Shown here: piece after piece, positions 22,983-35,708 of the stretch
Layout of the letters: the number at the start of each line of letters is the position of its first letter
Position numbering within the stretch: position 1 is the first letter of the stretch
From: Arion vulgaris
Lineage: Eukaryota > Mollusca > Gastropoda > Stylommatophora > Arionidae
NCBI GenBank assembly: GCA_020796225.1
Contig: CM036753.1
Span: 76,497,865-76,561,864 of the forward strand
Length of the DNA stretch: 64,000 nt
Direction: 5' to 3'
Notes under the pieces: generated by a model
Databases searched by the model: none
What the model was told of the DNA's origin: nothing
Seen by the model: only the letters and a program-made list of their open reading frames with translations
Made by a program: the position numbers and the translations under genes

Positions 22983-23166
22983 GCACTCCGGTAAATCGCA
23001 TCCCTATCATGGCCAAACAGACCCTTGACCTGTACGAGTTGTTTCGTCTTGTTGTCTCCAAAGGCGGTCTTGTGGAGGTCATCAACAAGAAATTGTGGAG
23101 GGAGATCACGAAAGGACTCAATCTGCCATCTTCCATTACTAGCGCCGCCTTTACACTACGTACACA
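22983..23166 (+). CDS. ARID3: ARID3/dead ringer exon encoding the core of the ARID DNA-binding domain
   Basis: Internal exon of an ARID3-family (retained/dead ringer) transcription factor, a nuclear protein that binds AT-rich DNA. It encodes GTPVNRIPIMAKQTLDLYEL, then the family signature GGLVEVINKKLWREITKGL, then LPSSITSAAFTLRT and two bases of a Gln codon. This is the central ARID helical block and is near-identical in vertebrate ARID3 and insect Dri. The acceptor is TTTCATCTTCAG ending at 22982 and the donor GTGAGT starts at 23167. The first two bases (GC) complete a Gly codon begun in an upstream exon, and the last two (CA) are completed by the A at 39824. The reading frame is intact. The upstream exon carrying the ARID N-terminus was not found in 1-22982. 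Exon identity is clear; the exact paralogue (A, B or C type) cannot be told. Confidence 0.95.
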
Positions 23167-23463
23167 GTGAGTACTGCTAGTTAAGTTAATAAAGAATTGG
23201 TGTTCATACTATGTTCAAGAATATAGCATATGCACCCCATCACTTAAGATACATTCTTTACACACAGCATGCACCACGCATTGTATATGCCTTGCTAGCA
23301 AGATTGCACTTTTCTTGTTCTAGATACAGGCCAATAAGCTATTACTGTAGATACTTTGCAGTGATATTCACTGTAACTCTAAAAATTGATTTTTATCATG
23401 GCCCCTTTTAGAGAGACATGATTCGAGAAAAGAAAGAAAGAGAAAGTCACAGTAACTAATATT

Positions 23464-23645
23464 TGCACTTAGTCATATCTAGTCATTTAGAGGTCTCATT
23501 TGTGAAATCGTTGTTTGCCTGTCGTACTGAAGGTTGTAGGCTCGAATCTGAACCAAGACACATATTCATTTTTTATGAGATCCTAGGATTGTTACCGGAG
23601 CTACGGTTTTCGTGCTTTGTGCAATGCTCTCTGCAGATGGCATGT
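23464..23645 (+). mobile_element. SINE family H, seed of the adjoining array
   Basis: B-box-like GTAGGCTCGAATCTGAACC, then GGAGCTACGGTTTTCGTGCT and TTGTGCAATGCTCTCTGCAG. The body aligns with 11731-11850. Confidence 0.6.
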
Positions 23646-24437
23646 CATACCTGCTGACAGGGACAGAGCCATATGGGGAACACGGTGCAATGCTCTCTGC
23701 AGATGGCATGCCATACCTGCTGACAGGGACAGAGCCATATGGGGAACACGGTGCTATGCTCTCTCTCTGCAGATTGCAAGCCATACCTGCTGACAGGGAC
23801 AGAGCTATATGGGGAACACGGTGCAATGCTCTCTGCAGATGGCATGCCATACCTGCCGACATGGACAGAGCCATATGGGGAACACGGTGCTATGCTCTCT
23901 CTCTGCAGATTGCAAGCCATACCTGCTGACATGGACAGAGCCATATGGGAACACGGTGCTATGCTCTCTCTCTGCAGATGTCAAGCCATACCTGCCGACA
24001 TGGACAGAGCCATATGGGGAACACGGTGCTATGCTCTCTCTCTGCAGATTGCAAGCCATACCTGCCGACAGGGACAGAGCCATATGGGGAACACGGTGCT
24101 ATGCTCTCTCTCTGCAGATGGTATGCCATACCTGCCGACAGGGACAGAGCCATATGGGGAACACGGTGCAATGCTCTCTGCAGATGGCATGCCATACCTG
24201 CCGACAGGGACAGAGTCATATGGTGAACATGGTGTAAATGCTCTCTGCAGATGGCATGCCATACCTGCCGACAGGGACAGAGCCATATGGTGAACACGGT
24301 GCAATGCTCTCTGCAGATGGCATGCCATACCTGCCGACATGGACAGAACCATATGGTGAACACGGTGCAATGCTCTCTGCAGATGGCATGCCATACCTGC
24401 CGACAGAGACAGAGCCATATGGTGAACACGGTGCAAT
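23610..24437. repeat. 66/70-bp array, about 12 copies, derived from a SINE tail
   Basis: The unit contains CAATGCTCTCTGCAGATGGC, ATGCCATACCTGC and GACAGAGCCATATGG. Units with CTCTCTCTCTGCAG are 4 bp longer. Open frames on both strands are by-products of the 66-bp period. Confidence 0.95.
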
Positions 24438-24439
24438 GA

Positions 24440-25395
24440 AATCAATCCTTCATTTTTAGTCCCTATAATAGTCCTTTACATCATCCACTGCTTCTATTTC
24501 CATACGCTTGGTACGGACATTTATTGCTTTATATAAAAGAGACAATTACACTTATATATCATACATTAACATAGAATTTCAGTAACTGTATAGATTAGGT
24601 ACACCAGAAAAACACAATGAAATTATGTAGGAACAATGGAATTAAATTCAGCAATTTAATCCAATAAACATCATGACAATAATTCTTTCATTTTCTACGC
24701 ATCTTGAAAACCAGATATTGCATATTTTATTCTTTAAATGTAATTTTCAGTGAAATGTAATTCTAGAGGGACAGATGATGAGACAGTGAGATAATGTGGC
24801 ACCCGCATCGCAGCACTTCATTTCAATAATAAAATCGGTTGCGATGGGTGTTACACGAGAAAAGATATTCTGGTAATTTTCGGATTCAGGAAATATTAAC
24901 GGCTGAAAGTGTAATGGGGGAAAAATAGTGGGGCGAATACGTTGTCAATAATGGCGGATTGGATGAATATTAAGCGGACGTTATAAAATTAGTGAGTCGG
25001 TAATTCAATGGTCTTTGTGCTCACCGTCACCCTAGAGAGGTCATACGCACAACAGCAGACGCCTCGTCTGGGCCTCGTCATTGGCTGATACATTGCTTAT
25101 TTGCAAGACCCTCTGTCAGTGAGCTGTCGGTGAACATAATGTTTGGAACCGAGAAATAAGAAGAAATGTTCTTCATTGTCATGTTGAGATAATTCTGATA
25201 TTTCAAAGTGATTCGTCCACAATAATTTAACATAAATGGAGATCATTGGAAGCCGCAGAGATGAAGATATGTATAAAAAAGTATTGACAATGTCACGGAA
25301 AAATGACAAAGCAAATTAGAAGCTGCTGAGTGATGCTAAATCACAAAGGAAGTTTGTGTCACACAGTTAAGAAAATGATAGTTGTTGTTATTATA
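24440..25395. other. Intronic stretch, nothing recognised
   Basis: AT-rich, no repeat or coding signal. Confidence 0.5.
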
Positions 25396-25398
25396 GTA

Positions 25399-25640
25399 TT
25401 ACATGATGAAATGATGATTGAAGAACATAACGACCACAGACAAGATGAAATGATGATTGAAGAACATAACGACCACAGACATGATGATTGAAGAACATAA
25501 CGACCACAGACATGATGATTGAAGAACATAACGACCACAGACATGATGATTGAAGAACATAACGACCACAGACATGATGATTGAAGAACATAACGACCAC
25601 AGACATGATGATTGAAGAACATAACGACCACAGACAAGAT
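25399..25640. repeat. 31-bp array, about 7 copies
   Basis: GATGATTGAAGAACATAACG plus ACCACAGACAT. The first copy has an extra GATGAAAT-containing segment. Confidence 0.95.
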
Positions 25641-25736
25641 TAAGCATGACGGTAATGCCAAATGTAGACAATACAGGTCAGCTTCAACTTATGACATTGA
25701 AGAAAGTCAACAGTAAAACTGGTTATAGGATATGAT

Positions 25737-26010
25737 GTTCGCCTATGAGTTGCAGGGGCTCGCAAGGGGAGAAAAAGAATAGTAACACTGCGACCTACAA
25801 GGCTTGTCGTAAGAGGCTGCTGAGGTAGGGGCCTAGAGAAGCTACCCTAGTAACTAAAAAGCGTTACAGAAATCGGATGGGCTGCCTACTTGTGGGCGCA
25901 TAACTTGCACAACGTACAATCGCTCTGAGGCTCGGATCCCATATAAACCACAAAGAGTGGTTAATACGTGATAGATATGGGGCGTTCGAAGAAGTAGAAG
26001 AAAGAAGAAG
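25737..26010 (+). mobile_element. SINE family B
   Basis: AAAGAATAGTAACACTGCGA, CTTGTCGTAAGAGGCTGC, GAAATCGGATGGGCTGCCTA, CACAAAGAGTGGTTAATACG and a GAAGAAG-type tail. Confidence 0.8.
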
Positions 26011-26019
26011 GATAGGACT

Positions 26020-26425
26020 TTGCGGTGGTCCATATTTATGTATGTTAAGGAATGGTTTATAATATTAAGATAGATAGAGAGAGGGAGAGATGGTTATATG
26101 ATAAGAAGTTGTGGTGGTCCATATTTATGTATGTTAAGGAATGGTTTATAATATTAAGATAGATAGAGAGAGAGGAGAGATGGTATAGGATAAAAGTTGT
26201 GGTGCCATGTTTGTTTATGCTCGAATGGTTCATAATAGTAAAGAGAGATAGAGAGAGAAAGAGAGAACTAGAGTAGAAGGGCAAATAATATGATACAACA
26301 ACATCATCAAATAGGTTGTCGTGAGCAGAATGTAGATGATACAACAACATCATCAAATAGATTGTCGTGAGCAGAATGTAGATGATACAACATCATCATC
26401 AAATAGGTTGTCGTGAGCAGAATTT
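26020..26425. repeat. 89-bp x2 and 46-bp x3 tandem duplications
   Basis: GGTGGTCCATATTTATGTAT recurs at 26024 and 26113. GATACAACAACATCATCAAA units start at 26292, 26338 and 26384. Confidence 0.9.
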
Positions 26426-26429
26426 TGCA

Positions 26430-27360
26430 ACCCTAACAGTCCTTCAGAATTTATCTCTCTCATTGACCAGATATTGAGACCATACCTGATTAGGAGTCTC
26501 CGCAATACAAAGCATAGCACTACAGGTCTAGAGTTGTTGGAGGTTTCTGGGTCTGCAAGAAAGCCGGGTACTCTCCCCCACGCACTATCAGAAGAAGGGT
26601 ACTTCTGCAACCATCTTGCTCAAACCAGCAGTTACATCTTGAATACATCTTCTTCATGTACAGAAACAATTTCATATAAATATATATTGTTTAGCAGTCC
26701 TTTTGATAAGTCAGTCTGTATTCTTATTCTTCTTCTTCTGCGTTCTCACTAGATTGGTATTTCGGATTCTCTAATAAAGGCAACCGTCTGCCTCAGATTA
26801 TCAGCCACGCCATACAGCTTGTCTTTGACACTGGTGTAAGTGTGCCACCTCTTTCATGGGAATATTGTTACGCACGAGTATGAGGACTCCCTCCTTGTGG
26901 CCTTCTCTGTCTTGTCTGTATGACTGATATCCTCGGACAGAGAATCTGTGTTAAGGCTTGAGAAGTGTGTCTGTATTCAAAACTGACTATTAATTTCTCT
27001 GACTTTCATTAAGTTAGATTTACCAGTATGGTACTCCCAAACTGGATACTTTTCTTAGAATCTGAAACTGTTAATTTGTAAATGTAAATTGTAAACAAGA
27101 ATCTTCATTATAAATCCTCGTCACGAACAAGAGCACTTATGGCAGAGTCAACATATTTACACTCAATTCTATCTTATGCTTTGCCTCTTTGACATCCATA
27201 TTTTCATAAGCAATTTGAGTTTTTTTTCTGTCTCTATTTATGTTTCTGTAGCTGCTTGCTTTTTTTTACATTGTAGCCACATTGCTACCCTTGTACAAAA
27301 CTAGGAGTGCCATCTATCGAAGGATTGATGGGGCTTGATAGTTTATAAACGTTTTCACGT
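26430..27360. other. Intronic stretch without recognised gene
   Basis: Short frames only. The 92-residue plus frame at 26474-26752 shows no domain. Confidence 0.45.
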
Positions 27361-27428
27361 TCCGTTGTACGGGTCCACCTGGTATGGCACATCCGGGGCG
27401 GGCCCAAAAAAAAGGTTGCCGACCCCAT
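27360..27428 (-). mobile_element. hAT-like terminal sequence
   Basis: The minus strand starts GGGGTCGGCAACCTTTTTTT then TTGGGCCCGCCCC, a common hAT-type end. Other end not identified. Confidence 0.45.
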
Positions 27429-27452
27429 TATCTAATCCGTCTGAGTTACATT

Positions 27453-30400
27453 TTACGTCATGAGAGTGGAGACATATTTGGTTACGTCATGAGAGTGGAG
27501 ACATATTTGGTTACGTCATGAGAGTGGAGACATATTTGGTTACGTCATGAGAGTGGAGACATATTTGGTTACGTCATGAGAGTGGAGACATATTTGGTTA
27601 CGTCATGAGAGTGGAGACATATTTGGTTATGTCATGAGAGTGGAGACATATTTGGTTACGTCATGAGAGTGGAGACATATTTGGTTACGTCATGAGAGTG
27701 GAGACATATTTGGTTACGTCATGAGAGTGAGAAATATTTGGTTCCGTCATGAGAGTGGAGAATATTTGGTTCGTCATGAGAGTGGAGACATATTTGGTTC
27801 CATCATGAGAGTGGAGACATATTTGGTTCCATCATGAGAGTGGAGACATATTTGATTACGTCATGAGAGTGGAGACATATTTGTTCACGTCATGAGAGTG
27901 GAGACATATTTGGTTCCATCATGAGAGTGGAGACATATTTGGTTACGTCATGAGAGGGACATTTGGTTACGCATGAGAGTGAGACATATTTGGTTACGTC
28001 ATGAGAGTGGAGAACATATTTGGTTACGTCATGAGAGTGAAGACATATTTGGTTACGTCATGAGAATGGAGAAATATTTGGTTACGTCATGAGAGTGGAT
28101 ACATATTTGGTTACGTCATGAGAGTGGAGACATATTTGGTTCCATCATGGGAGTGGAGACATATTTGGTTACGTCATGAGAGTGGAGACATATTTGGTTA
28201 CGTCATGAGAGTGGAGACATATTTGGTTCCATCATGAGAGTGGAGACATATTTGGTTCCGTCATGAGAGTGGAGACATATTTGGTTACGTCATGAGAGTG
28301 GAGACATATTTGGTTACGTCATGAGAGTGGAGAAATATTTGGTTACGTCATGAGAGTGGAGACATATTTGGTTACGTCATGAGATGGAGACATATTTGGT
28401 TCATCATGAGAGTGAGAAATTGGTTTCAAAATGGAGACATATTTGTTCGTCATGAGTAGACATATTGGTTACGTCACTGAGCTGAGATCATTTTGGTTCC
28501 ATCATGAGTGGAGACATATTTGTTACGTCATAGAGTGGACATTTCGTTCTCTACATGAGACAATGTTAGCAAATGAGACTATTTGTTAACACTGGAGGCA
28601 TTGGTTACGCCTGAAGGAGAATCATTTGTGTTACGCACTTAATGTAGACATATCTGGTTAAGCATGAGGTGAGACATTGTTCCATCAGAAGGGAACATAT
28701 GTTAGCCACTAGTGAACATATTTATACGTCATGGAGAGTGAGCATATTTGGTTCCATCTGAGTGCATTTAAGTTCTGTAAGAGTGGGTCATATTTTCATC
28801 TGAGAGTGGAGACAAAATTTGGTTAGCTGATGAGATTCAATATTTGTTACTACTAAGTGAGACATTTGACGTCATGAAGTGGAACATATTGTTCATCAGA
28901 AGGGAACACATTTGGTCGTCATGAGAGTGAGACATATTTGGGTACGCTGGATGGAGACATATTTGGTTACGTCAGAGGTGGCATATTTGTTACGCAGAGT
29001 GAGACAATTTAAATCTGCAAGGTGAGCATATTTGGTTACAGAGAGGAACATGTTTGTTACGTCAGAGTGAGACATTTTTAGCTCATCGAGAGTGAAATAT
29101 TGTAACGCCTACGAAGGGAACATATTGGTTAGTCATAAGTGGAGAATGTTTGGTTATGTATGAGATGAGACAATTTGGTCCATCATGAGAGTGAGACATA
29201 TTGGTCGCATGAGAGGAACAATTTGCAAAGTGGAGACATTTGTACAAAGTGAAAATATTTGTTAGTCATGAGAGAACTAGCACGTAGAGAGGAACTAAAA
29301 TTTGTTACGCATGAGAGTGAGACATTTGTTACGTCGAGATTTGGAGACTATTTGTTCGTCAAGAGATGGAGACAATTGGTTACGTCATCAGAGGGAGCAT
29401 TTTGGTTCTCATGAGATGAGAAATTTGTACGTCTGCAAGTGGAGAATATTTGGTTCGTCATGAGATGAGACATATTTGGTACGTCGAGAGTGAGAAATAT
29501 TTATTAGTCATGAGAGTGGAGAAATTTTGGTTACCATGAGAGTGGAGACATATTTGGTTCCATCATGAGAGTGGAGACATATTTGGTTCCATCATGAGAG
29601 TGGAGACATATTTGATTACGTCATGAGAGTGGAGACATATTTGGTTACGTCATGAGAGTGGAGACATATTTGGTTCCATCATGAGAGTGGAGACATATTT
29701 GGTTACGTCATGAGAGTGAAGACATATTTGGTTACGTCATGAGAGTGGAGACATATTTGGTTACGTCATGAGAGTGGAGACATATTTGGTTACGTCATGA
29801 GAGTGGAGACATATTTGGTTACGTCATGAGAATGGAGAAATATTTGGTTACGTCATGAGAGTGGAGACATATTTGGTTACGTCATGAGAGTGGAGACATA
29901 TTTGGTTCCATCATGGGAGTGGAGACATATTTGGTTACGTCATGAGAGTGGAGACATATTTGGTTACGTCATGAGAGTGGAGACATATTTGGTTCCATCA
30001 TGAGAGTGGAGACATATTTGGTTCCGTCATGAGAGTGGAGACATATTTGGTTACGTCATGAGAGTGGAGACATATTTGGTTACGTCATGAGAGTGGAGAA
30101 ATATTTGGTTACGTCATGAGAGTGGAGACATATTTGGTTACGTCATGAGAGTGGAGACATATTTGGTTCCATCATGAGAGTTGAGACATATTTGGTTCCA
30201 TCATGAGAGTGGAGACATATTTGATTACGTCATGCGAGTGGAGACATATTTGGTTACGTCATGAGAGTGGAGACATATTTGGTTCCATCATGAGAGTGGA
30301 GACATATTTGGTTACGTCATGAGAGTGGAGACATATTTGGTTACGTCATGAGAGTGGAGACATATTTGGTTACGTCAGGAGAGTGGAGACATATTTGGTT

Positions 30401-32049
30401 ACGTCATGAGAGTGGAGACATATTTGGTTACGTCATGAGAGTGGAGAAATATTTGGTTACGTCATGAGAGTGGAGACATATTTGGTTACGTCATGAGAGT
30501 GGAGACATATTTGGTTCCATCATGAGAGTGGAGACATATTTGGTTACGTCATGAGAGTGGAGACATATTTGATTACGTCATGAGAGTGGAGACATATTTG
30601 GTTCCATCATGAGAGTGGAGACATATTTGGTTCCGTCATGAGAGTGGAGACATATTTGGTTACGTCATGAGAGTGGAGACATATTTGGTTACGTCATGAG
30701 TGGAGAATATTTGGTTACGTCATGAGAGTGGAGACATATTTGGTTACGTCATGAGAGTGGAGACATATTTGGTTCCATCATGAGAGTGGAGACATATTTG
30801 GTTACGTCATGAGAGTGGAGACATATTTGGTTACGTCATGAGAGTGGAGACATATTTGGTTACGTCATGAGAGTGGAGACATTTTGGTTACGTCATGAGA
30901 GTGGAGACATATTTGGTTACGTCATGAGAGTGGAGACATATTTGGTTACGTCATGAGAGTGGAGACATGTTTGGTTACGTCATGAGAGTGGAGACATATT
31001 TGGTTACGTCATGAGAGTGGAGACATATTTGGTTACGTCATGAGAGTGGAGACATATTTGGTTACGTCATGAGAGTGGAGAAATATTTGGTTACGTCATG
31101 AGAGTGGAGACATATTTGGTTACGTCATGAGAGTGGAGACATATTTGGTTCCATCATGAGAGTGGAGACATATTTGGTTCCATCATGAGAGTGGAGACAT
31201 ATTTGATTACGTCATGCGAGTGGAGACATATTTGGTTACGTCATGAGAGTGGAGACATATTTGGTTCCATCATGAGAGTGGAGACATATTTGGTTACGTC
31301 ATGAGAGTGGAGACATATTTGGTTACGTCATGAGAGTGGAGACATATTTGGTTACGTCATGAGAGTGGAGACATATTTGGTTACGTCATGAGAGTGGAGA
31401 CATATTTGGTTACGTCATGAGAGTGGAGACATATTTGGTTACGTCATGAGAGTGGAGACATATTTGGTTCCATCATGAGAGTGGAGACATATTTGGTTAC
31501 GTCATGAGAGTGGAGACATATTTGATTACGTCATGAGAGTGGAGACATATTTGGTTCCATCATGAGAGTGGAGACATATTTGGTTCCGTCATGAGAGTGG
31601 AGACATATTTGGTTACGTCATGAGAGTGGAGACATATTTGGTTACGTCATGAGAGTGGAGAAATATTTGGTTACGTCATGAGAGTGGAGACATATTTGGT
31701 TACGTCATGAGAGTGGAGACATATTTGGTTCCGTCATGAGAGTGGAGACATATTTGGTTACGTCATGAGAGTGGAGACATATTTGGTTACGTCATGAGAG
31801 TGGAGACATATTTGGTTACGTCATGAGAGTGGAGACATATTTGGTTACGTCATGAGAGTGGAGACATATTTGGTTACGTCATGAGAGTGGAGACATATTT
31901 GGTTACGTCATGAGAGTGGAGACATATTTGGTTACGTCATGAGAGTGGAGACATATTTGGTTACGTCATGAGAGTGGAGACATGTTTGGTTATGTCATGA
32001 GAGTGGAGACATATTTGGTTACGTCATGAGAATGGAGACATGTTTGGTT
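27453..32049. repeat. 29-bp satellite, about 158 copies (4.6 kb)
   Basis: Unit TTACGTCATGAGAGTGGAGA plus CATATTTGG. Recurrent variants TTCCATCATG, TTCCGTCATG, TTTGATTACG and GAGAAATATT are arranged in a longer order. Blocks 27453-28380 and 29540-32049 are clean; 28380-29540 is full of small deletions. Confidence 0.97.
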
Positions 32050-32129
32050 CTATTCTTTGCTACTCTAGTAACGTAACGAGGTAAAAAAAATAGATATATT
32101 TTTGTTTTGAAACAAAAAATTGTGCTCGT

Positions 32130-32222
32130 ACTGCCTGTCTCTTACCGCCTGTCTCTTACTCCCTGTCTTCTACTTCCTAATCTCTCACCGCCTGTCTCTT
32201 ACCGCCTGTCTCTTACCACCTG
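32130..32222. repeat. CTGTCTCTTAC(C)GC short repeat
   Basis: About six imperfect 14-17-bp units. Confidence 0.8.
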
Positions 32223-32236
32223 TGATGTTGCCAATA

Positions 32237-32643
32237 TAGCTATGTGAACACCTGGAGGTTGGTAGCCTCGAAAAAAGACATTCACTTGTGTTACCACTTT
32301 CAATGTTAGACCTTCTGAAGCATAGGCTGAGAACCAGACACAATAGTTGCCCTAGTAAACAAAGTCTCAGACAGTCATTGGAGAGTAGCAGTAACGGTCT
32401 CCACCTCCATTTAAATTCTGGAAGTAGTGGTTCTATATTCTCCATTCTGCTTGGCAACAATATTCCTACCGAGCACCTTAGCCTGATAATTCCATCCATA
32501 TTTCTCACTACTATGCACGCACACACTCACATACACACACATACACACACACACACACAGGGCCGTGCTATGATACATAGATGCGGCCGGATAAGGCGGT
32601 ACCGTAAGGGGGGTGGCATAAGCAGTAAAATCAAAATTTAAAT
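32237..32643 (+). other. Exon-like open frame next to the 29-bp array, unassigned
   Basis: Open from just after a TAG (CCAATATAG) at 32236 to a stop after 32641. First ATG is at 32303: MLDLLKHRLRTRHNSCPSKQ, then SLRQSLESSSNGLHLHLNSG. Ser/Leu-rich, no family recognised. The second half runs over a (CA)n tract and is unlikely to be coding. The minus strand is also open here. Could be a relic exon, retroelement sequence or chance. Confidence 0.2.
32560..32620 (+). mobile_element. Possible hAT-type left end
   Basis: CAGGGCCGTGCTATGATACA then GGGGGGTGGCATAAG resembles CAGGGCCG-starting non-autonomous hAT ends. No right end found. Confidence 0.3.
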
Positions 32644-32735
32644 TGAAGGTTATTTTTAAGAAAAAAGATTTAAGAGACGGCATTTCGAAGACTTGCATCA
32701 TACTGAAAAAATATACCGCACGCCCTACACACACA

Positions 32736-32793
<58 letters not shown>

Positions 32794-32795
32794 TG
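32736..32795. repeat. (AT)n/(GA)n microsatellite
   Basis: TATATA tract followed by AGAGAGAG. Confidence 0.98.
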
Positions 32796-33655
32796 GGAGT
32801 GGAAAGAGAGAGGAACAAACAAAGGAAGACAGACAAAGCCTGAAATTAATTTGAAAGAAATCTCAGCACGTAAACAAACTAATATTTTTAATTCCACCAT
32901 TCTGTTATCGTTTAGATTTGGTAAGTACGTCCTTCACAAGTATCACAATACACATCACACAATTCTTTGATGTTCTCGTTTAATGAGAGAATCTCCTGCC
33001 AAAATATATTCACAGAGACATAGCAATTATGGCGCAATAAATATTTATTTTCTCCAAAATTGTATTACCTCTCACTAGAACCGAACGAAGATATTTTGAT
33101 CATATTTTAAAGCTGTTACAAAATATAATTATAAAACATGTAATGTAACCCAAAAAGTCATATTTAGTCGCTATGATGTTGAAAAGATTGTTTTATTTTA
33201 GTAAATAATGTTGTGAAAACGAAAGGAATTGGAAATTAGTTATGGATTTCTTAGAAGTAAAATGTAAACATAGAAACAAAGGTTTATGTATATTTATATT
33301 TCCATTTTATCTTTACAGTGTGCTTTACTGAACATTCTGTGGGTTGACATGGGAGGCAATTTAGAGGAAATCAAAAATATGATGAACTAATACTCAATTA
33401 CAAACGAATTACTATTCTAAATCGAAAAAACGGTGCCGACTTTATGCTTTGCGTATCTTTTAATAGATTCTTTATGGACATAATAATTCGTTGCTGTTTT
33501 CTAAACTTTTGTTTGAACCATAAATATTTCTTCTTCTAGTTCAATAGCTTTCAGTTTTCCACGTTAATTACTTTGACTAAATAATCACATATTTTTTAGT
33601 ATTTAGATGTTGCAGTACAGTACTGTTTTCACAAAAGTAAAAGGAATTCAAATGT
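32796..33655. other. AT-rich intronic stretch, nothing recognised
   Basis: No frames or repeats of note. Confidence 0.5.
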
Positions 33656-33658
33656 AGC

Positions 33659-33765
33659 TATGGCGTCTAATAGGACGAATATGACTGATTTTTTGCATGG
33701 AAGGTTACCTTTCTTATCATCAGTGTCCCTCGTCATTCAGATGAGCTTTACTTCAAAGTCAGAGC
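33659..33765 (+). repeat. Dispersed repeat G, copy 2
   Basis: TATGGCGTCTAATAGGACG, GACTGATTTTTTGCATGGAA and CTTATCATCAGTGTCCCTCG. See 4548 and 57640. Confidence 0.65.
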
Positions 33766-34427
33766 TCGTATAATCTGACGTTACACTGTCTATTAAGTCT
33801 CTCGTGTCAGCAGGTATTCGCTAGGAATTTGTGCTGTGCTCATTTTTCTTCTTCATTTGAGATATTAGATGTCTACTTTTACTTTTGTAAGGAAGTCAAG
33901 TGCGACCGCATTATCAAAACATTACAGGATTAATCACTTAACAAAGTAAACGGCAGTCCACATAAAAGGTGGATCTCATAGATAATATAGGCAACGAAAA
34001 ACACTGCTTATAAAGCGCACACATAAGCCAGGTATATAAATATCTTCTTATCCTGACCCTGTGAGGTCAAACAGACTTAATGAAAAGAAGAAAAATTAGT
34101 CATTTAATTGATACTTGAACATCAATCAAAACATTAATCAATCAATATAAAATGTAATTAATTGTATATGTTGTTCATCATCATCGGTCCTCGTCGCGCA
34201 CATAAGACAGAGACAATACAGTTCAACTCAATACGATCTTGTGCCTTTCTTTTAATCTTAAACATTGTCCTATGCATGCCATTGAGCTCTGCCATCAAAA
34301 GTTCACTACCATATGTCGCTAGGCTTCGTTTCTTTCACTGGCCACAGGTATCCACTGCATTGCATGTGTTGAGCTCTTTTAGTGTATAATGTTAGTTGTG
34401 TTATAATTTGCTAACGCTTGCTATAAA

Positions 34428-34890
34428 TCATCTTCTTCTTCTTTTGTCGTCACACTGTTGCCATGTTGTTGCCCAGTGTCGTGGTTTTCTGTTTTTGTCC
34501 TGCGCTGTTCTGGTGGCTTGGGTGATTGTTATTTTTGCTCTTTGACAAGATTCTGCTATGCCATCTAACTATCTTTATCGTGGTCTTCCTCTCGTCTTCT
34601 TTCCTGATGTTCTGTTGTAGAAGACTGTATACTGTGGAATTTGGATGCATTGTTATTAAGTGGCCAAACCACTTCATTCTTTATTTCCCAATGTAATTCA
34701 AGCAAGGTTCCGTGCCTACTTTCTTTCTTATGCTGATGTTGGTGACTTTGTTTCTCAATGTAATTCAAGCAAGGTTCTGTGCCAACTTTCTTTCTTATGC
34801 TGATGTTGGTGACTTTGTTTCTTAATGTAATTCAAGCAAGGTTCTGTACCAACTTTCTTTCTTATGCTGATGTTAGTGACTTTGTTAGAA
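34428..34890 (-). pseudogene. LINE C-terminal fragment with (GAA)n tail
   Basis: Minus strand 34677-34450 reads MKWFGHLITMHPNSTVYSLL then QQNIRKEDERKTTIKIVRWH. The 3' end is (CTTCTT)n on the plus strand at 34430. A 67-bp piece of the element is tandemly triplicated at 34687-34888. Related: 47690, 62548, 19026. Confidence 0.75.
34687..34888. repeat. 67-bp x3 inside the LINE
   Basis: AATGTAATTCAAGCAAGGTT starts units at 34690, 34757 and 34824. Only one copy of this segment is present at 48055 in the sister LINE fragment. Confidence 0.9.
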
Positions 34891-34899
34891 ATAAATGTT

Positions 34900-35700
34900 T
34901 AGCGGAAATACATATTAAGTAAATACATATATTTTTCAATGAGAAGTTAATCGGGTTTTACTAAGCTACTCAAATCCTTCAGACCGTATTTGTCTCTTTC
35001 ATATCTCGACGTGTTAGTTATTATCATTAATCTTATCTGGATCCTAGCACCAGAGAACGTTAACATAAACAAATATAAGTGAGCTCTGATGTTTCGCTTG
35101 TGGAGACTCTATGTCTGCTTTCTGGTGTTGGCAAGACAAAACAAGGATAGTGAATGTATTGTGACAAATTAATCAGAAAGGTATTAATATTAACCTTTCA
35201 TGTGTAGATTTATATACATACAGATCCACTCCATATCCAGTTTTCCGTTATGCGTTTTCTTTTCATTATGTTTGTTAGTCTTACACAATTTTTGTAAATG
35301 ACTTTTTTGCTGCTTCATCCTGTCGATGGGAAGCGTGAGGTGATGTAACCACTTGAAATATAATTATCAAAAGTCGTTGAGAGTGCTTGTCCAATGAAGA
35401 CATTATGCAGATCTGAAGCTTACACTTTCAACAGCTGTTATTAAATTGTTCATTTCGATGTCGCTTAACATTTATTTCACGATCTCATAATCATCTTCGT
35501 CAATTTGATCATCATTCTCATCGTTTTCATTCTCATTTAACGGCATTTATTTCTTTTATATATTAACTCGTTTATAACATTTGTAGATAAGAATAACATA
35601 CAAAACTGTCAGTATGTAAGTTCATCGCAAATAGCTATTTTTTTAAAATAAAGGAACTAAATGAGAAACTGACTTGAAAACCATGTATTATTTATACTTA
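34900..35700. other. Intronic stretch, nothing recognised
   Basis: AT-rich, no repeat. Confidence 0.5.
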
Positions 35701-35708
35701 TATCTCCC

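Noticed and set aside
23610..24437. Long open frames on both strands (up to 184 residues)
   Set aside because: They follow from a 66-bp period divisible by 3 and break where 70-bp units occur. No start context or splice evidence.
27453..32049. CRISPR-like array
   Set aside because: Units are contiguous with no variable spacers, and the context is eukaryotic with introns, so this is a satellite.
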